From assembly GCF_004349085.1 (NCBI RefSeq), contig NZ_SMFM01000002.1:434001-498000 (forward strand): a DNA stretch of 64,000 nt, written 5' to 3'. Position 1 is the first letter of the stretch. Every line of letters begins with the position of its first letter. Positions 44,588 to 52,381 of this stretch are shown one piece after another. This DNA comes from Flavobacterium caseinilyticum (GTDB lineage Bacteria > Bacteroidota > Bacteroidia > Flavobacteriales > Flavobacteriaceae). A model generated the notes under the pieces. The model saw only the letters and a program-made list of their open reading frames with translations, did not search any database and was not told where the DNA came from. Position numbers and translations under genes: made by a program.

Positions 44588-45196
44588 ATGAAAATGAAAA
44601 TATTTGTTGCTTTTATAACAGGATTACTGTTTAGCAACTGTACGAATGACAATGTTAACACCGATACTGAAGTTACATTGACACAAAATGAAATAAATGA
44701 TCTTAAATTTTTAAGAGAGGAAGAGAAACTAGCTCGTGATGTTTATATTTATTCCTACAATAAATACAAATTGGCTATTTTTAATAGCATTTCTCAAAGT
44801 GAACAAACACACATGAATAGTGTTTTATCATTATTAAATAAATATGGAATTCCAGATCCTTCCTCTGTTCAAATGGGGATTTTTGTAAATCAGGATTTGC
44901 AAGTTTTGTATAATAATTTGATTTCACAATCTAATATTTCATTGATTGAAGCATTAAAAGTTGGTGCAACTATTGAAGATTTAGATATAAATGATATTGA
45001 TGACTTTATAATAAATACTTCAAAATCAGATTTATTAACTGTATATAATAATCTAACCTGTGGCTCAAAAAATCACATTCGTTCTTTTACAACTGAACTG
45101 AGCAATAATGAGGTAAGCTATGAACCACAATTTATTTCTTTAGAAGAATATAATAGTATCATAAATACTCCAAGTGGTGGCTGCGGAAATAATTAA
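44588..45196 (+). CDS. DUF2202 ferritin-like lipoprotein
   Basis: A 202-residue protein with lipobox LFSNC (Cys18) and the DUF2202 helical domain: LKFLREEEKLARDVYIYSYNKYK and SQSEQTHMNSVLSLLNKYG contain the Glu and His residues typical of ferritin-like di-metal sites. It ends in GGCGNN. A role in metal binding or peroxide handling is likely but not shown. Confidence 0.82.
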   Translation: MKMKIFVAFITGLLFSNCTNDNVNTDTEVTLTQNEINDLKFLREEEKLARDVYIYSYNKYKLAIFNSISQSEQTHMNSVLSLLNKYGIPDPSSVQMGIFVNQDLQVLYNNLISQSNISLIEALKVGATIEDLDINDIDDFIINTSKSDLLTVYNNLTCGSKNHIRSFTTELSNNEVSYEPQFISLEEYNSIINTPSGGCGNN

Positions 45197-45296
45197 TCAG
45201 AATAGAAAAGCTGCTTAAACCCGAAGACAAGACGATATAAATTTTAAATCATTTCAAAAAATAGTACAAAAAAATATTTTATAACTTTTTATAACG

Positions 45297-45662
45297 ATGA
45301 AATTTTTGATAACTACATTGTGCTTTTATATCATAATGCTGACAGTGTTGCCAACTGTTAGACTTGTGAAAATGCATTATGCTCTAAAATCTGAATCGGC
45401 TTGTCAAAAGAATAATGCTGAAAATAACAGTATGCCATATGGCTGTCAAAAAGAGAGATGTATTTTAAATTTTAACATAGGGCAATTCATAATCAATCAA
45501 ATAGAATTTATATTTAAAAAAAACTATAATTTTGAGGTTGTAAGTGAACAAAAATTATTTTTCGAAAAAGAACTAATTTCAAATTACATTAATACTATTT
45601 GGCAGCCTCCGGAGATTAACTCTTACTTACAAAAAATAAAATTTTACAAATTCAATAAATAA
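45297..45662 (+). CDS. Small secreted protein of the IWQPP group
   Basis: A 121-residue paralogue of the 41509-41847 product: N-terminal hydrophobic segment (LPTVRLVKMHYA follows, compare LPSVRVLKMQFI), three cysteines in the middle and a C-terminal NTIWQPPEINS. It is followed 11 bp later by a Cys/Lys-rich protein. Metal handling is a contextual guess. Confidence 0.65.
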   Translation: MKFLITTLCFYIIMLTVLPTVRLVKMHYALKSESACQKNNAENNSMPYGCQKERCILNFNIGQFIINQIEFIFKKNYNFEVVSEQKLFFEKELISNYINTIWQPPEINSYLQKIKFYKFNK

Positions 45663-45673
45663 AACATAATAAA

Positions 45674-45889
45674 ATGAAAAAAATAGTTTCATCATTAGTA
45701 ATAGCAACAGTATTATTTACAATGAATATAAATGCTCAAGAGCAAGAACCTAAACAAAAGAAAAAAGTAAGAACAGAAAAATCATGTTCTACTGAAGAAA
45801 AGAAGTCTTGTGGTAGTGATACAAAAGAGCAAGGTAAAGGTAAAAAAGATGGATGTTGTTCATCTAAAAAAGCCGAAAAAAAATCATAA
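45674..45889 (+). CDS. Small Cys/Lys-rich exported protein
   Basis: A 71-residue protein with a signal peptide (about 22 residues) and a mature part of mostly Lys, Glu, Gly and Cys (KSCSTEEKKSCGSDTK and KKDGCCSSKK). The four cysteines could bind copper or zinc. It follows the IWQPP-group gene closely and ends at a terminator. Confidence 0.65.
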   Translation: MKKIVSSLVIATVLFTMNINAQEQEPKQKKKVRTEKSCSTEEKKSCGSDTKEQGKGKKDGCCSSKKAEKKS

Positions 45890-45909
45890 ATTCTAGTTTT
45901 AATTTGTTA

Positions 45910-45939
45910 AAAAGTGTTTGAGAAATCAAGCACTTTTTT
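45910..45939 (+). terminator. Intrinsic terminator after the Cys/Lys-rich gene
   Basis: Stem AAAAGTGTTTGA (45910-45921) with TCAAGCACTTTT (45926-45937), one G-T pair, GAAA loop, then T residues. Confidence 0.85.
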
Positions 45940-46064
45940 ATTTGACACCATTTCAATAAAACACTTATTTACATTAATACATCAAGATTAATAACTATTT
46001 AAGTAAAAATGAAATAGGATAATTTCTCTTATATATGTCATTTTTTACAATTTTTTTTTTCTTG

Positions 46065-46109
46065 TGTGACATAAGTTACACAAATTATCTTTTTTAAAAG
46101 TGAATTTTA
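46065..46109 (+). promoter_or_regulatory. Crp-type operator and promoter of the YeeE-TsdA-DsrE operon
   Basis: TGTGACATAAGTTACA at 46065-46080. The -7 element is the weakest of the set (GAATTTTA ending at 46109) but holds the 36.5-bp spacing. The start codon follows 19 bp later. Confidence 0.78.
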
Positions 46110-46127
46110 CAAGAATAAAAAAAACAT

Positions 46128-46697
46128 ATGGAAATTTTAGAATTAATCAGAGAACCTTGGCCTTGGTACATTGCAGGCCCATTAGTTGGACTCACAGTTC
46201 CGGCTTTGTTAATCATTGGCAACAAAGCATTTGGTATTAGTGCATCATTGCGTCATACTTGCGCCATGTGCTTACCGGCAAACATTAAGTTTTTTAAATA
46301 CGATTGGAAAAAAGAAATCTGGAATATGTTTTTCGTTTTCGGTATTTTATTGGGTGGTGTAATTGCGTATAGCTTTTTGTCAAATCCTAATCCGATTATC
46401 ATTGATGGAAATCTACAAACTGAATTGGCAGGCTACGGCATAACTGAAATTTATGGAATGTTGCCAGAACAATTATTCTCTTGGGAAAGTTTGTTTACAC
46501 TCAAAGGATTTTTTATGATGGTCGTTGGTGGCTTTTTTATCGGTTTCGGATCTCGTTATGCGGGAGGTTGTACTAGTGGTCATGCAATTTCCGGTTTGTC
46601 TAATTTACAATTGCCGTCACTGATTGCAACGTGTTGCTTCTTCATTGGCGGATTGATTATGGCGAATCTTATTTTACCATTTATACTTTCACTTTAA
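46128..46697 (+). CDS. YeeE/YedE-family sulfur transporter, first half
   Basis: A 189-residue inner-membrane protein with about five helices and the family motif GGCTSGHAISGLS (near residue 145), as well as a CAMCLPAN motif near residue 47. YeeE/YedE proteins import thiosulfate or other sulfur anions. In this organism the transporter is split in two genes, the second starting 11 bp downstream. Confidence 0.88.
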   Translation: MEILELIREPWPWYIAGPLVGLTVPALLIIGNKAFGISASLRHTCAMCLPANIKFFKYDWKKEIWNMFFVFGILLGGVIAYSFLSNPNPIIIDGNLQTELAGYGITEIYGMLPEQLFSWESLFTLKGFFMMVVGGFFIGFGSRYAGGCTSGHAISGLSNLQLPSLIATCCFFIGGLIMANLILPFILSL

Positions 46698-46708
46698 AAA
46701 ATTAAATT

Positions 46709-47206
46709 ATGAACATTAAAGATCAAAATACAGATTTCGAAACGCGTTCCTTAGATACGGTTTGTATAAACGAGAGTCAATTGGAACACAAATGGTACCA
46801 CAATTTAAAATACTTAGTCATTGGTATTTTATTCGGTATTGTTTTCATAAAAGCAGAAATTATCAGTTGGTATCGCATTCAGGAAATGTTTCGTTTCCAA
46901 TCTTTCCACATGTACGGAGTAATTGGAAGCGCCGTTGTGGTGGGAATAATTTCCGTTTTCCTGATAAAAAAATTCAATATTAAAACCATTTATGGAGAAA
47001 AAATTGAGTTCCACGACAAAACCTTTAACAAAGGTCAGATTTATGGTGGACTCATCTTTGGATTGGGCTGGGCAGTAACCGGAGCTTGTCCTGGACCTTT
47101 GTTTGCACAAATTGGAACGGGTGCAACCGTGATGATTGTAACCCTATTTTTTGCAATAGTAGGAACTTGGGTTTATGGATATTTTAGAGATAAACTGCCT
47201 CATTAA
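46709..47206 (+). CDS. YeeE/YedE-family sulfur transporter, second half
   Basis: A 165-residue protein with a cytoplasmic N-terminus of about 30 residues and about four helices. The second family motif TGACPGPLFAQIG (near residue 130) mirrors GGCTSGHA in the partner. The two halves together make one YeeE/YedE unit. Confidence 0.88.
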   Translation: MNIKDQNTDFETRSLDTVCINESQLEHKWYHNLKYLVIGILFGIVFIKAEIISWYRIQEMFRFQSFHMYGVIGSAVVVGIISVFLIKKFNIKTIYGEKIEFHDKTFNKGQIYGGLIFGLGWAVTGACPGPLFAQIGTGATVMIVTLFFAIVGTWVYGYFRDKLPH

Positions 47207-47213
47207 TACATTT

Positions 47214-48311
47214 ATGATTCCAGAAAAACAAAATATCTTACAATTTAAATCGCTTGTAAAAAGACTGATTTATCTCTTTATGACTATTATTTTCTTAGTC
47301 ATGGGGTTGTTCTTGCTAGTGTTTTTCAATTCATCCAACACTTCTTGGTTTCAAAATAGTGATTCAAACCTCGATTCTCTTTATATCGATGCAAAGAAAA
47401 AAGTGATGGTGCAAAATGAAACGGCAAAATTCTGGAAGCCAGCTGATCTCAATTTGATTACAGATGCCACTTTAAAACAAGAAGTAGAATATGGCAAAGA
47501 TTTAATTGCGCATACTGCTAAATATTTGGGTCCAAATGGCAGTGTGAAACAAATCAACAACGGGATGAATTGCAATAATTGCCATCTGGATGCCGGCACA
47601 AAACCTTGGGGAAACAATTATGGTTCCGTTTATTCGATGTATCCAAAAATGAGAGCCAGAAGCGGGCAAGTGGAAAACTTATACAAAAGAGTGAACGATT
47701 GTATGGAAAGAAGCTTAAACGGTCAGCCTCTCAAAGAAGACGATAAAGAAATGAAAGCAATGATTGCATATATTGAATACATTGGCAGCAATGTTCCAAA
47801 AGGCAAAGAAGCAAATGCGGCTGGAATCTATGATTTGGAATATTTAGATCGCGCTGCTGATCCTCTTAAAGGCAAAGCATTGTATAATGCCAAATGTGCC
47901 AGTTGCCATCAAATGAATGGTGAAGGGATCCTGGCAGCGGATAAAAAAGAATACACCTACCCGCCACTTTGGGGCAAAAAATCCTACAATAGCGGTGCGG
48001 GATTGTTTAGAATTAGTCGGTTCGCAGGGTACATAAAATACAATATGCCGCTGGGTGCAACGTACGAAAACCCTCAATTATCAGATGAAGAATCCTGGGA
48101 TATTGCGGCATATGTGGAGAGTCTGGACAGACCATCGAAAGATTTAAGTCAGGATTGGCCCAATATTTCCAAAAAACCAGTAGATCATCCATTTGGGCCT
48201 TATTCCGATAAATACACCGAAACACAACATAAATATGGGCCATTTAAACCCATAAAAATGAAAAAAAAGAAAATGGAAGAAGCTGAGGGAAAATTGAAAT
48301 CTAAAACATAA
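47214..48311 (+). CDS. tsdA: TsdA-type thiosulfate dehydrogenase (di-heme cytochrome c)
   Basis: A 365-residue exported di-heme protein with one N-terminal membrane segment (about residues 17-40). Heme 1 is Cys120/Cys123/His124 (CNNCHLDAG) and heme 2 Cys228/Cys231/His232 (CASCHQMNG). Cys163 in NDCMERS lies 39 residues after His124, and Lys275 lies 43 residues after His232. These spacings match the Cys and Lys axial ligands I recall from Allochromatium vinosum TsdA. The enzyme oxidises thiosulfate to tetrathionate or the reverse. I start at ATG 47214 because the longer frame from 47175 overlaps the transporter gene. Confidence 0.9.
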   Translation: MIPEKQNILQFKSLVKRLIYLFMTIIFLVMGLFLLVFFNSSNTSWFQNSDSNLDSLYIDAKKKVMVQNETAKFWKPADLNLITDATLKQEVEYGKDLIAHTAKYLGPNGSVKQINNGMNCNNCHLDAGTKPWGNNYGSVYSMYPKMRARSGQVENLYKRVNDCMERSLNGQPLKEDDKEMKAMIAYIEYIGSNVPKGKEANAAGIYDLEYLDRAADPLKGKALYNAKCASCHQMNGEGILAADKKEYTYPPLWGKKSYNSGAGLFRISRFAGYIKYNMPLGATYENPQLSDEESWDIAAYVESLDRPSKDLSQDWPNISKKPVDHPFGPYSDKYTETQHKYGPFKPIKMKKKKMEEAEGKLKSKT

Positions 48312-48316
48312 AACAA

Positions 48317-48742
48317 ATGAAAAATTTAAAACTAACAACTCTCATTCTTATTGGATTATTTACAGTTAGTGCGTTTGCCCAAAAAAAACCGAACAATCAT
48401 AAAATAGTTTTTCAGTTTACAAATGCTATCGATACTTTACAACAAAAAGCATTTGCTAACCAACTAAAAAATTTAACGGACCATTGGCCTAAAGCAAAAT
48501 ATGAAGTCGTGGTTTACAACATGGGATTAGAATTTGTTATGGCTACAAAATCAAAGCATATAGCAGCAATTAAAGCGCTTTATGCAAAAGGAGTCCGTTT
48601 TGTAGTTTGCGAAAACACCATGAAAAATCGAAAAATAACCAAAGAGCAATTGATCCCAGAAGTAGAATATGTACCCGCCGGAATTGCCGAAATTGTTGAA
48701 AAACAAGAACAAGGTTGGAGTTATATCATAGGAGGATTTTAA
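48317..48742 (+). CDS. Exported DsrE-like sulfur carrier protein
   Basis: A 141-residue protein with a signal peptide ending AFAQ and a DsrE/DsrF-like alpha/beta domain (KIVFQFTNAID start; VRFVVCENTMKNRKI with a single Cys near residue 101). DsrE-like proteins carry sulfane sulfur on such a cysteine. Being exported and 5 bp after tsdA, it probably works with thiosulfate or tetrathionate in the periplasm. Confidence 0.82.
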   Translation: MKNLKLTTLILIGLFTVSAFAQKKPNNHKIVFQFTNAIDTLQQKAFANQLKNLTDHWPKAKYEVVVYNMGLEFVMATKSKHIAAIKALYAKGVRFVVCENTMKNRKITKEQLIPEVEYVPAGIAEIVEKQEQGWSYIIGGF

Positions 48743-48770
48743 TTAATTCCCATTAGACATCTACAAATTA

Positions 48771-48866
48771 AATGTCGCTTAGCAGTGTCAGGTATATCAG
48801 CGTAATCAAAGTTTATGTTTTGTTTTATCGGTATACTAATTTACATGACAACTGCTACGCGACATT
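48771..48866. repeat. Long imperfect inverted repeat, MITE-like or terminator
   Basis: The arms AATGTCGCTTAGCAGTGTCA (48771-48790) and TGACAACTGCTACGCGACAT (48846-48865) are near-perfect complements with two small differences, enclosing about 55 bp, and are followed by T residues. It follows the DsrE-like gene by 28 bp and may act as its terminator or be a small non-autonomous element. The rest of 48743-49264 holds no other feature. Confidence 0.7.
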
Positions 48867-49264
48867 TTTTCATTTCCAATCAATTATAAATCGTTCGATA
48901 TACTTTTTGTTTTCAATATCATTTTGAAAATATATGGAGTAATCGTGGAAAAATTACGAAATCGATTTCTTAAATATTAAAATAAAAAATATTTTCCATG
49001 TAAGGATGAATTCAATTGGTCATTAAAACTGTATAAATTCACATAAGATGTTGTTAATTTGAGAATTAAGTATCTAATTTTTTTAAATAAAAAATAAATA
49101 TAGAAACTACTTCTAATTTGATACAAATAATTATTAAAAAAATATTATTTCGAGTGATCTGCTTAATAAAATGGAACGAAAAATATGTTTATAACCAATT
49201 TTAATAAATATCATAATTAAAAACACTAAACCTATTAACCACCCCAAATAAACCATAACAACCT

Positions 49265-50545
49265 ATGAAAAACAGACTAACCATTATTTCGATTTTCTTA
49301 ATTACAAATCTTTTTGCACAATCCGGACATTTAATGCAGGGAGTTGGAGCCGTGAATATGTCTATGGGTGGTGCTTCAACGGCCCAACCAATTGATATTA
49401 GCGGTGCTTTAAAATGGAATCCCGCAGCAATATCTGTATTCGAAGGAAGAACTATCTCTTTAAATGTAGGTTTGCTTATGGCAAATCCGGAAATATTATC
49501 GACCGTTCCTACACCTAATGGACCAATGAGCGGTACCTCTACTGATGTAAAAAGTAATTCAATTTTGCCTTCCTTGGGTTTTGTATATGGAAAAAAAGAT
49601 AGTAAACATACCTTTGGAGCATTCGCATTTGGAGTAAGTGGTTTCGGTGTTGATTTTCCTGAAAGCACGACAAACCCAATAAATATGCCTCAATCAATGG
49701 GCGGTTTTGGAAATTTAACTTCCAATTATGTAATGCTTCAAACTGGTTTAAGTTACGCCTATAAACTGTCTAAATCGGTTTCTATTGGCGTTAGCCCAAA
49801 CTTCAATATTGCTACATTAGAATTAAAACCAAATCCTACCGCTAACCCGAAAATGGCTGGTTATCCGACTACTAATAATGCTATGGCAACAGGTTTTGGA
49901 GGACAAATCGGTATTTTTTACCAAAATGAAGAAGGTTTTAAATTAGGAGCCAGTTACAAAACAGAACAACAGTTCTCTAATTTTGAATTTGAAAACACCT
50001 ATTTAGACAATTCCCGTTCGGAAAACTCTTTTAAAATGAATTTCCCTGCGGTTTATTCATTAGGGGTTGGATATTCAAACAGTAAAGTAGATTTAGCGTT
50101 TGATTTCAGACAAGTAGAATACTCCAAAACAGAAGGTTTTGAAGAATATGGATGGTCTGCAACAGGTGCTGTAAAAGGTTTTGGATGGAAAGATATGCAA
50201 GTATTATCTTTAGGAGCACAATATAAAGGAATCAAAAAATTACCTCTAAGAGTAGGTTATACCTACAACACCAATCCTATTAAACCGGAATTAGCATTTT
50301 TCTCCGCTTCTGCAACTGCAGTAATTCAAAATGCTTGTCAATTTGGTTTTGGATATGAATTTTCTGAAAAATTAACTTTAAATGCGGTTTATCATAATGC
50401 TACCAGTGACGGTAGTACCGGAGGACCTATATACAATCCAATGTTAGCTGGGCAAACTGATCCATTAGGGACAGTTCCTAGTAGTAAAGTTTCTTATAAA
50501 ATGGATACAAGTATGCTAATGCTGGGCATTTCATACAAAATATAG
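49265..50545 (+). CDS. FadL/OmpP1-type outer-membrane transport protein
   Basis: A 426-residue beta barrel with signal peptide (about 18 residues, ending FAQ) and the FadL-type N-terminal hatch (GHLMQGVGAVNMSMGGAS, then DISGALKWNPAAIS). It ends in the aromatic GISYKI. FadL proteins pass hydrophobic compounds across the outer membrane. Its placement 31 bp before the SoxB-like gene may point to uptake of a sulfur compound. No Crp-type operator was found upstream. Confidence 0.85.
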   Translation: MKNRLTIISIFLITNLFAQSGHLMQGVGAVNMSMGGASTAQPIDISGALKWNPAAISVFEGRTISLNVGLLMANPEILSTVPTPNGPMSGTSTDVKSNSILPSLGFVYGKKDSKHTFGAFAFGVSGFGVDFPESTTNPINMPQSMGGFGNLTSNYVMLQTGLSYAYKLSKSVSIGVSPNFNIATLELKPNPTANPKMAGYPTTNNAMATGFGGQIGIFYQNEEGFKLGASYKTEQQFSNFEFENTYLDNSRSENSFKMNFPAVYSLGVGYSNSKVDLAFDFRQVEYSKTEGFEEYGWSATGAVKGFGWKDMQVLSLGAQYKGIKKLPLRVGYTYNTNPIKPELAFFSASATAVIQNACQFGFGYEFSEKLTLNAVYHNATSDGSTGGPIYNPMLAGQTDPLGTVPSSKVSYKMDTSMLMLGISYKI

Positions 50546-50576
50546 TTTTAAATAATAATCATTTTAAATAAATAAA

Positions 50577-52277
50577 ATGGAATCAAATAACAACCGAAGA
50601 AATTTCCTGAAATCAGTAGGAACACTAAGTCTGGGAGCTGCGATTATTTCGCCCCTTTCTGCTATTGCAAATACAAATCTAACGGAAGAAACAAAACTGG
50701 ATACAGCAATCGACCAAAACAAACCTCAAACGATTTCTATTCTTCAAACTACCGATGTCCATTGTCAGATTCATCCGCATGATGAGTTATTCTGGGAAAA
50801 TGGGAAAGCCGTTTTTAGAAAAACGGGAGGTTATGCTTATATGGCAACGATGCTTAAAAAGTTAAAAAAGAAAAACCCAAATACCTATATCATCGATACT
50901 GGTGATATGTTTCAGGGCAGCGAATTAAGTGTAGAAACTACCGGTGAAGCTTTTGTTCCTATTCTAAATGCATTAGATTACGATTTGTACTTACCCGGAA
51001 ACTGGGAAGTAATTTATGGAAAAAAGAGAATGCAAACCCTTTTAGGTTCTCTGGATGCACCAAAAATCTGTACGAATATGTACCACGATTTAGGCGACGG
51101 AAAACGAGGCGAACTTATTTTTCAACCCTATACGATTTGGAATATAGCCGGAGCAAAAATTGGTTTTTTAGGCTACACCGATCCTTTGGTTCCGTTGCGA
51201 CAGAGTCCAAATTACAGCAAAGGAATCATCTATACCAATCCCGAAGAAAATTTGGCTCATTACGTGGATGTACTTAGAAATCAGGAACAATGCAGCTATG
51301 TAATTATGATCGCACACCTTGGTTTATCGCAACAAATAGCATTAGCAAACCACCCCGAATGTGAGGGTGTCAATTACATTTTAGGAGGTGATACGCACGA
51401 GAGAGTCCGCAAACCAATAGTTTGTAAATATTCCAAAGTGGTAGAACCAGGAGCGTTCGGTTCATTTATTGGAAAATTAGATTTGACCGTTTTAAACGGA
51501 AAAGTCGTTAGTGACAGCTATGAATTAATAGAAGTAAATTCACCAAAAATAAAACCGGATGCTAAAATTGAAAAATTATTAAAAGAAAAAGAATCCGTTT
51601 ATCAGGAACAAATCAATCAGGTTATTGGATACAGCACGATTCCTTTGTATCGTTATTTTGTGGTAGAAAATCCTATTGACACAATGATTCTGAACGCCTT
51701 AAACTGGAAATTCCCTGAAATTGACATTAATCTTTCAAACGGATTCCGCTTTTGTCCGCCAAAAACAACTCCTGATCAAACCGGAAATATTCCGATCACA
51801 AACGGATTTATTTTTGATATGTTACCCGTTGACAGCACGGTTAGAACAGCAAAAGTTACCGGAAAACAATTGAAAAACTGGCTGGAAAAAGAATTAAATA
51901 ATGTTTTTGCCGAGGACGCTTCAAAACGTTTTGGTGGCTGGGTGGTAAAATTCAAAGGAATGGAAGTACGATTTAATGCTTTTGCCGAAATGGGGAAAAG
52001 AGTTCAAAGTATTACGGTCAAAAATACGCCGATAAATCCTGAAAAAATGTATTCCATTATGGCTTGTGAACGTGATGGCGATCCTGTGGACATGCTTTGC
52101 AGAATGAAAGGCGTTATGGATGCCAAAAACACCAATGCAACTTTACATTCGGTGATGAAAGACTATTTAAAACAAAACTCTCCCGTTACGCCTACACCTC
52201 AAAAAAATGCTATCATTCTTGATGCTCCAGAAACCCTATTAACTCAGGTTACTGGTGTTGATTATACATTTAGATAG
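50577..52277 (+). CDS. SoxB/5-prime-nucleotidase-family hydrolase
   Basis: A 566-residue metallohydrolase with a Tat signal (NNRRNFLKS at residues 3-11). Predicted di-metal ligands are Asp60/His62 (TTDVHCQ), Asp110 (DTGDMFQG), Asn142 (GNWEVIYG), His247 and the GGDTH motif (Asp272, His274). The usual GNHE is GNWE here, and Trp at this place plus the following YG pattern are typical of SoxB, the thiosulfohydrolase of the Sox system. Asp272 replaces the His that 5-prime-nucleotidases carry. A C-terminal 5-prime-nucleotidase domain (about residues 350-520) follows. No soxXA, soxYZ or soxCD is in the window, so its partner is unknown. A plain nucleotidase remains possible. Confidence 0.78.
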   Translation: MESNNNRRNFLKSVGTLSLGAAIISPLSAIANTNLTEETKLDTAIDQNKPQTISILQTTDVHCQIHPHDELFWENGKAVFRKTGGYAYMATMLKKLKKKNPNTYIIDTGDMFQGSELSVETTGEAFVPILNALDYDLYLPGNWEVIYGKKRMQTLLGSLDAPKICTNMYHDLGDGKRGELIFQPYTIWNIAGAKIGFLGYTDPLVPLRQSPNYSKGIIYTNPEENLAHYVDVLRNQEQCSYVIMIAHLGLSQQIALANHPECEGVNYILGGDTHERVRKPIVCKYSKVVEPGAFGSFIGKLDLTVLNGKVVSDSYELIEVNSPKIKPDAKIEKLLKEKESVYQEQINQVIGYSTIPLYRYFVVENPIDTMILNALNWKFPEIDINLSNGFRFCPPKTTPDQTGNIPITNGFIFDMLPVDSTVRTAKVTGKQLKNWLEKELNNVFAEDASKRFGGWVVKFKGMEVRFNAFAEMGKRVQSITVKNTPINPEKMYSIMACERDGDPVDMLCRMKGVMDAKNTNATLHSVMKDYLKQNSPVTPTPQKNAIILDAPETLLTQVTGVDYTFR

Positions 52278-52315
52278 CATTCTGAGCATTTAATTTCTTA
52301 TATAATTTGCCCAAC

Positions 52316-52360
52316 TGTGATAAATGTTACCTACATTTATTACCGTTGGGTTTATTTTTG
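52316..52360 (+). promoter_or_regulatory. Crp-type operator and promoter of the OprD-like porin
   Basis: TGTGATAAATGTTACC at 52316-52331 with the -7 element TATTTTTG ending at 52360, 36.5 bp from the centre and 22 bp before the start codon. Confidence 0.83.
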
Positions 52361-52381
52361 TCAAAAATTAAAGACTTACAA

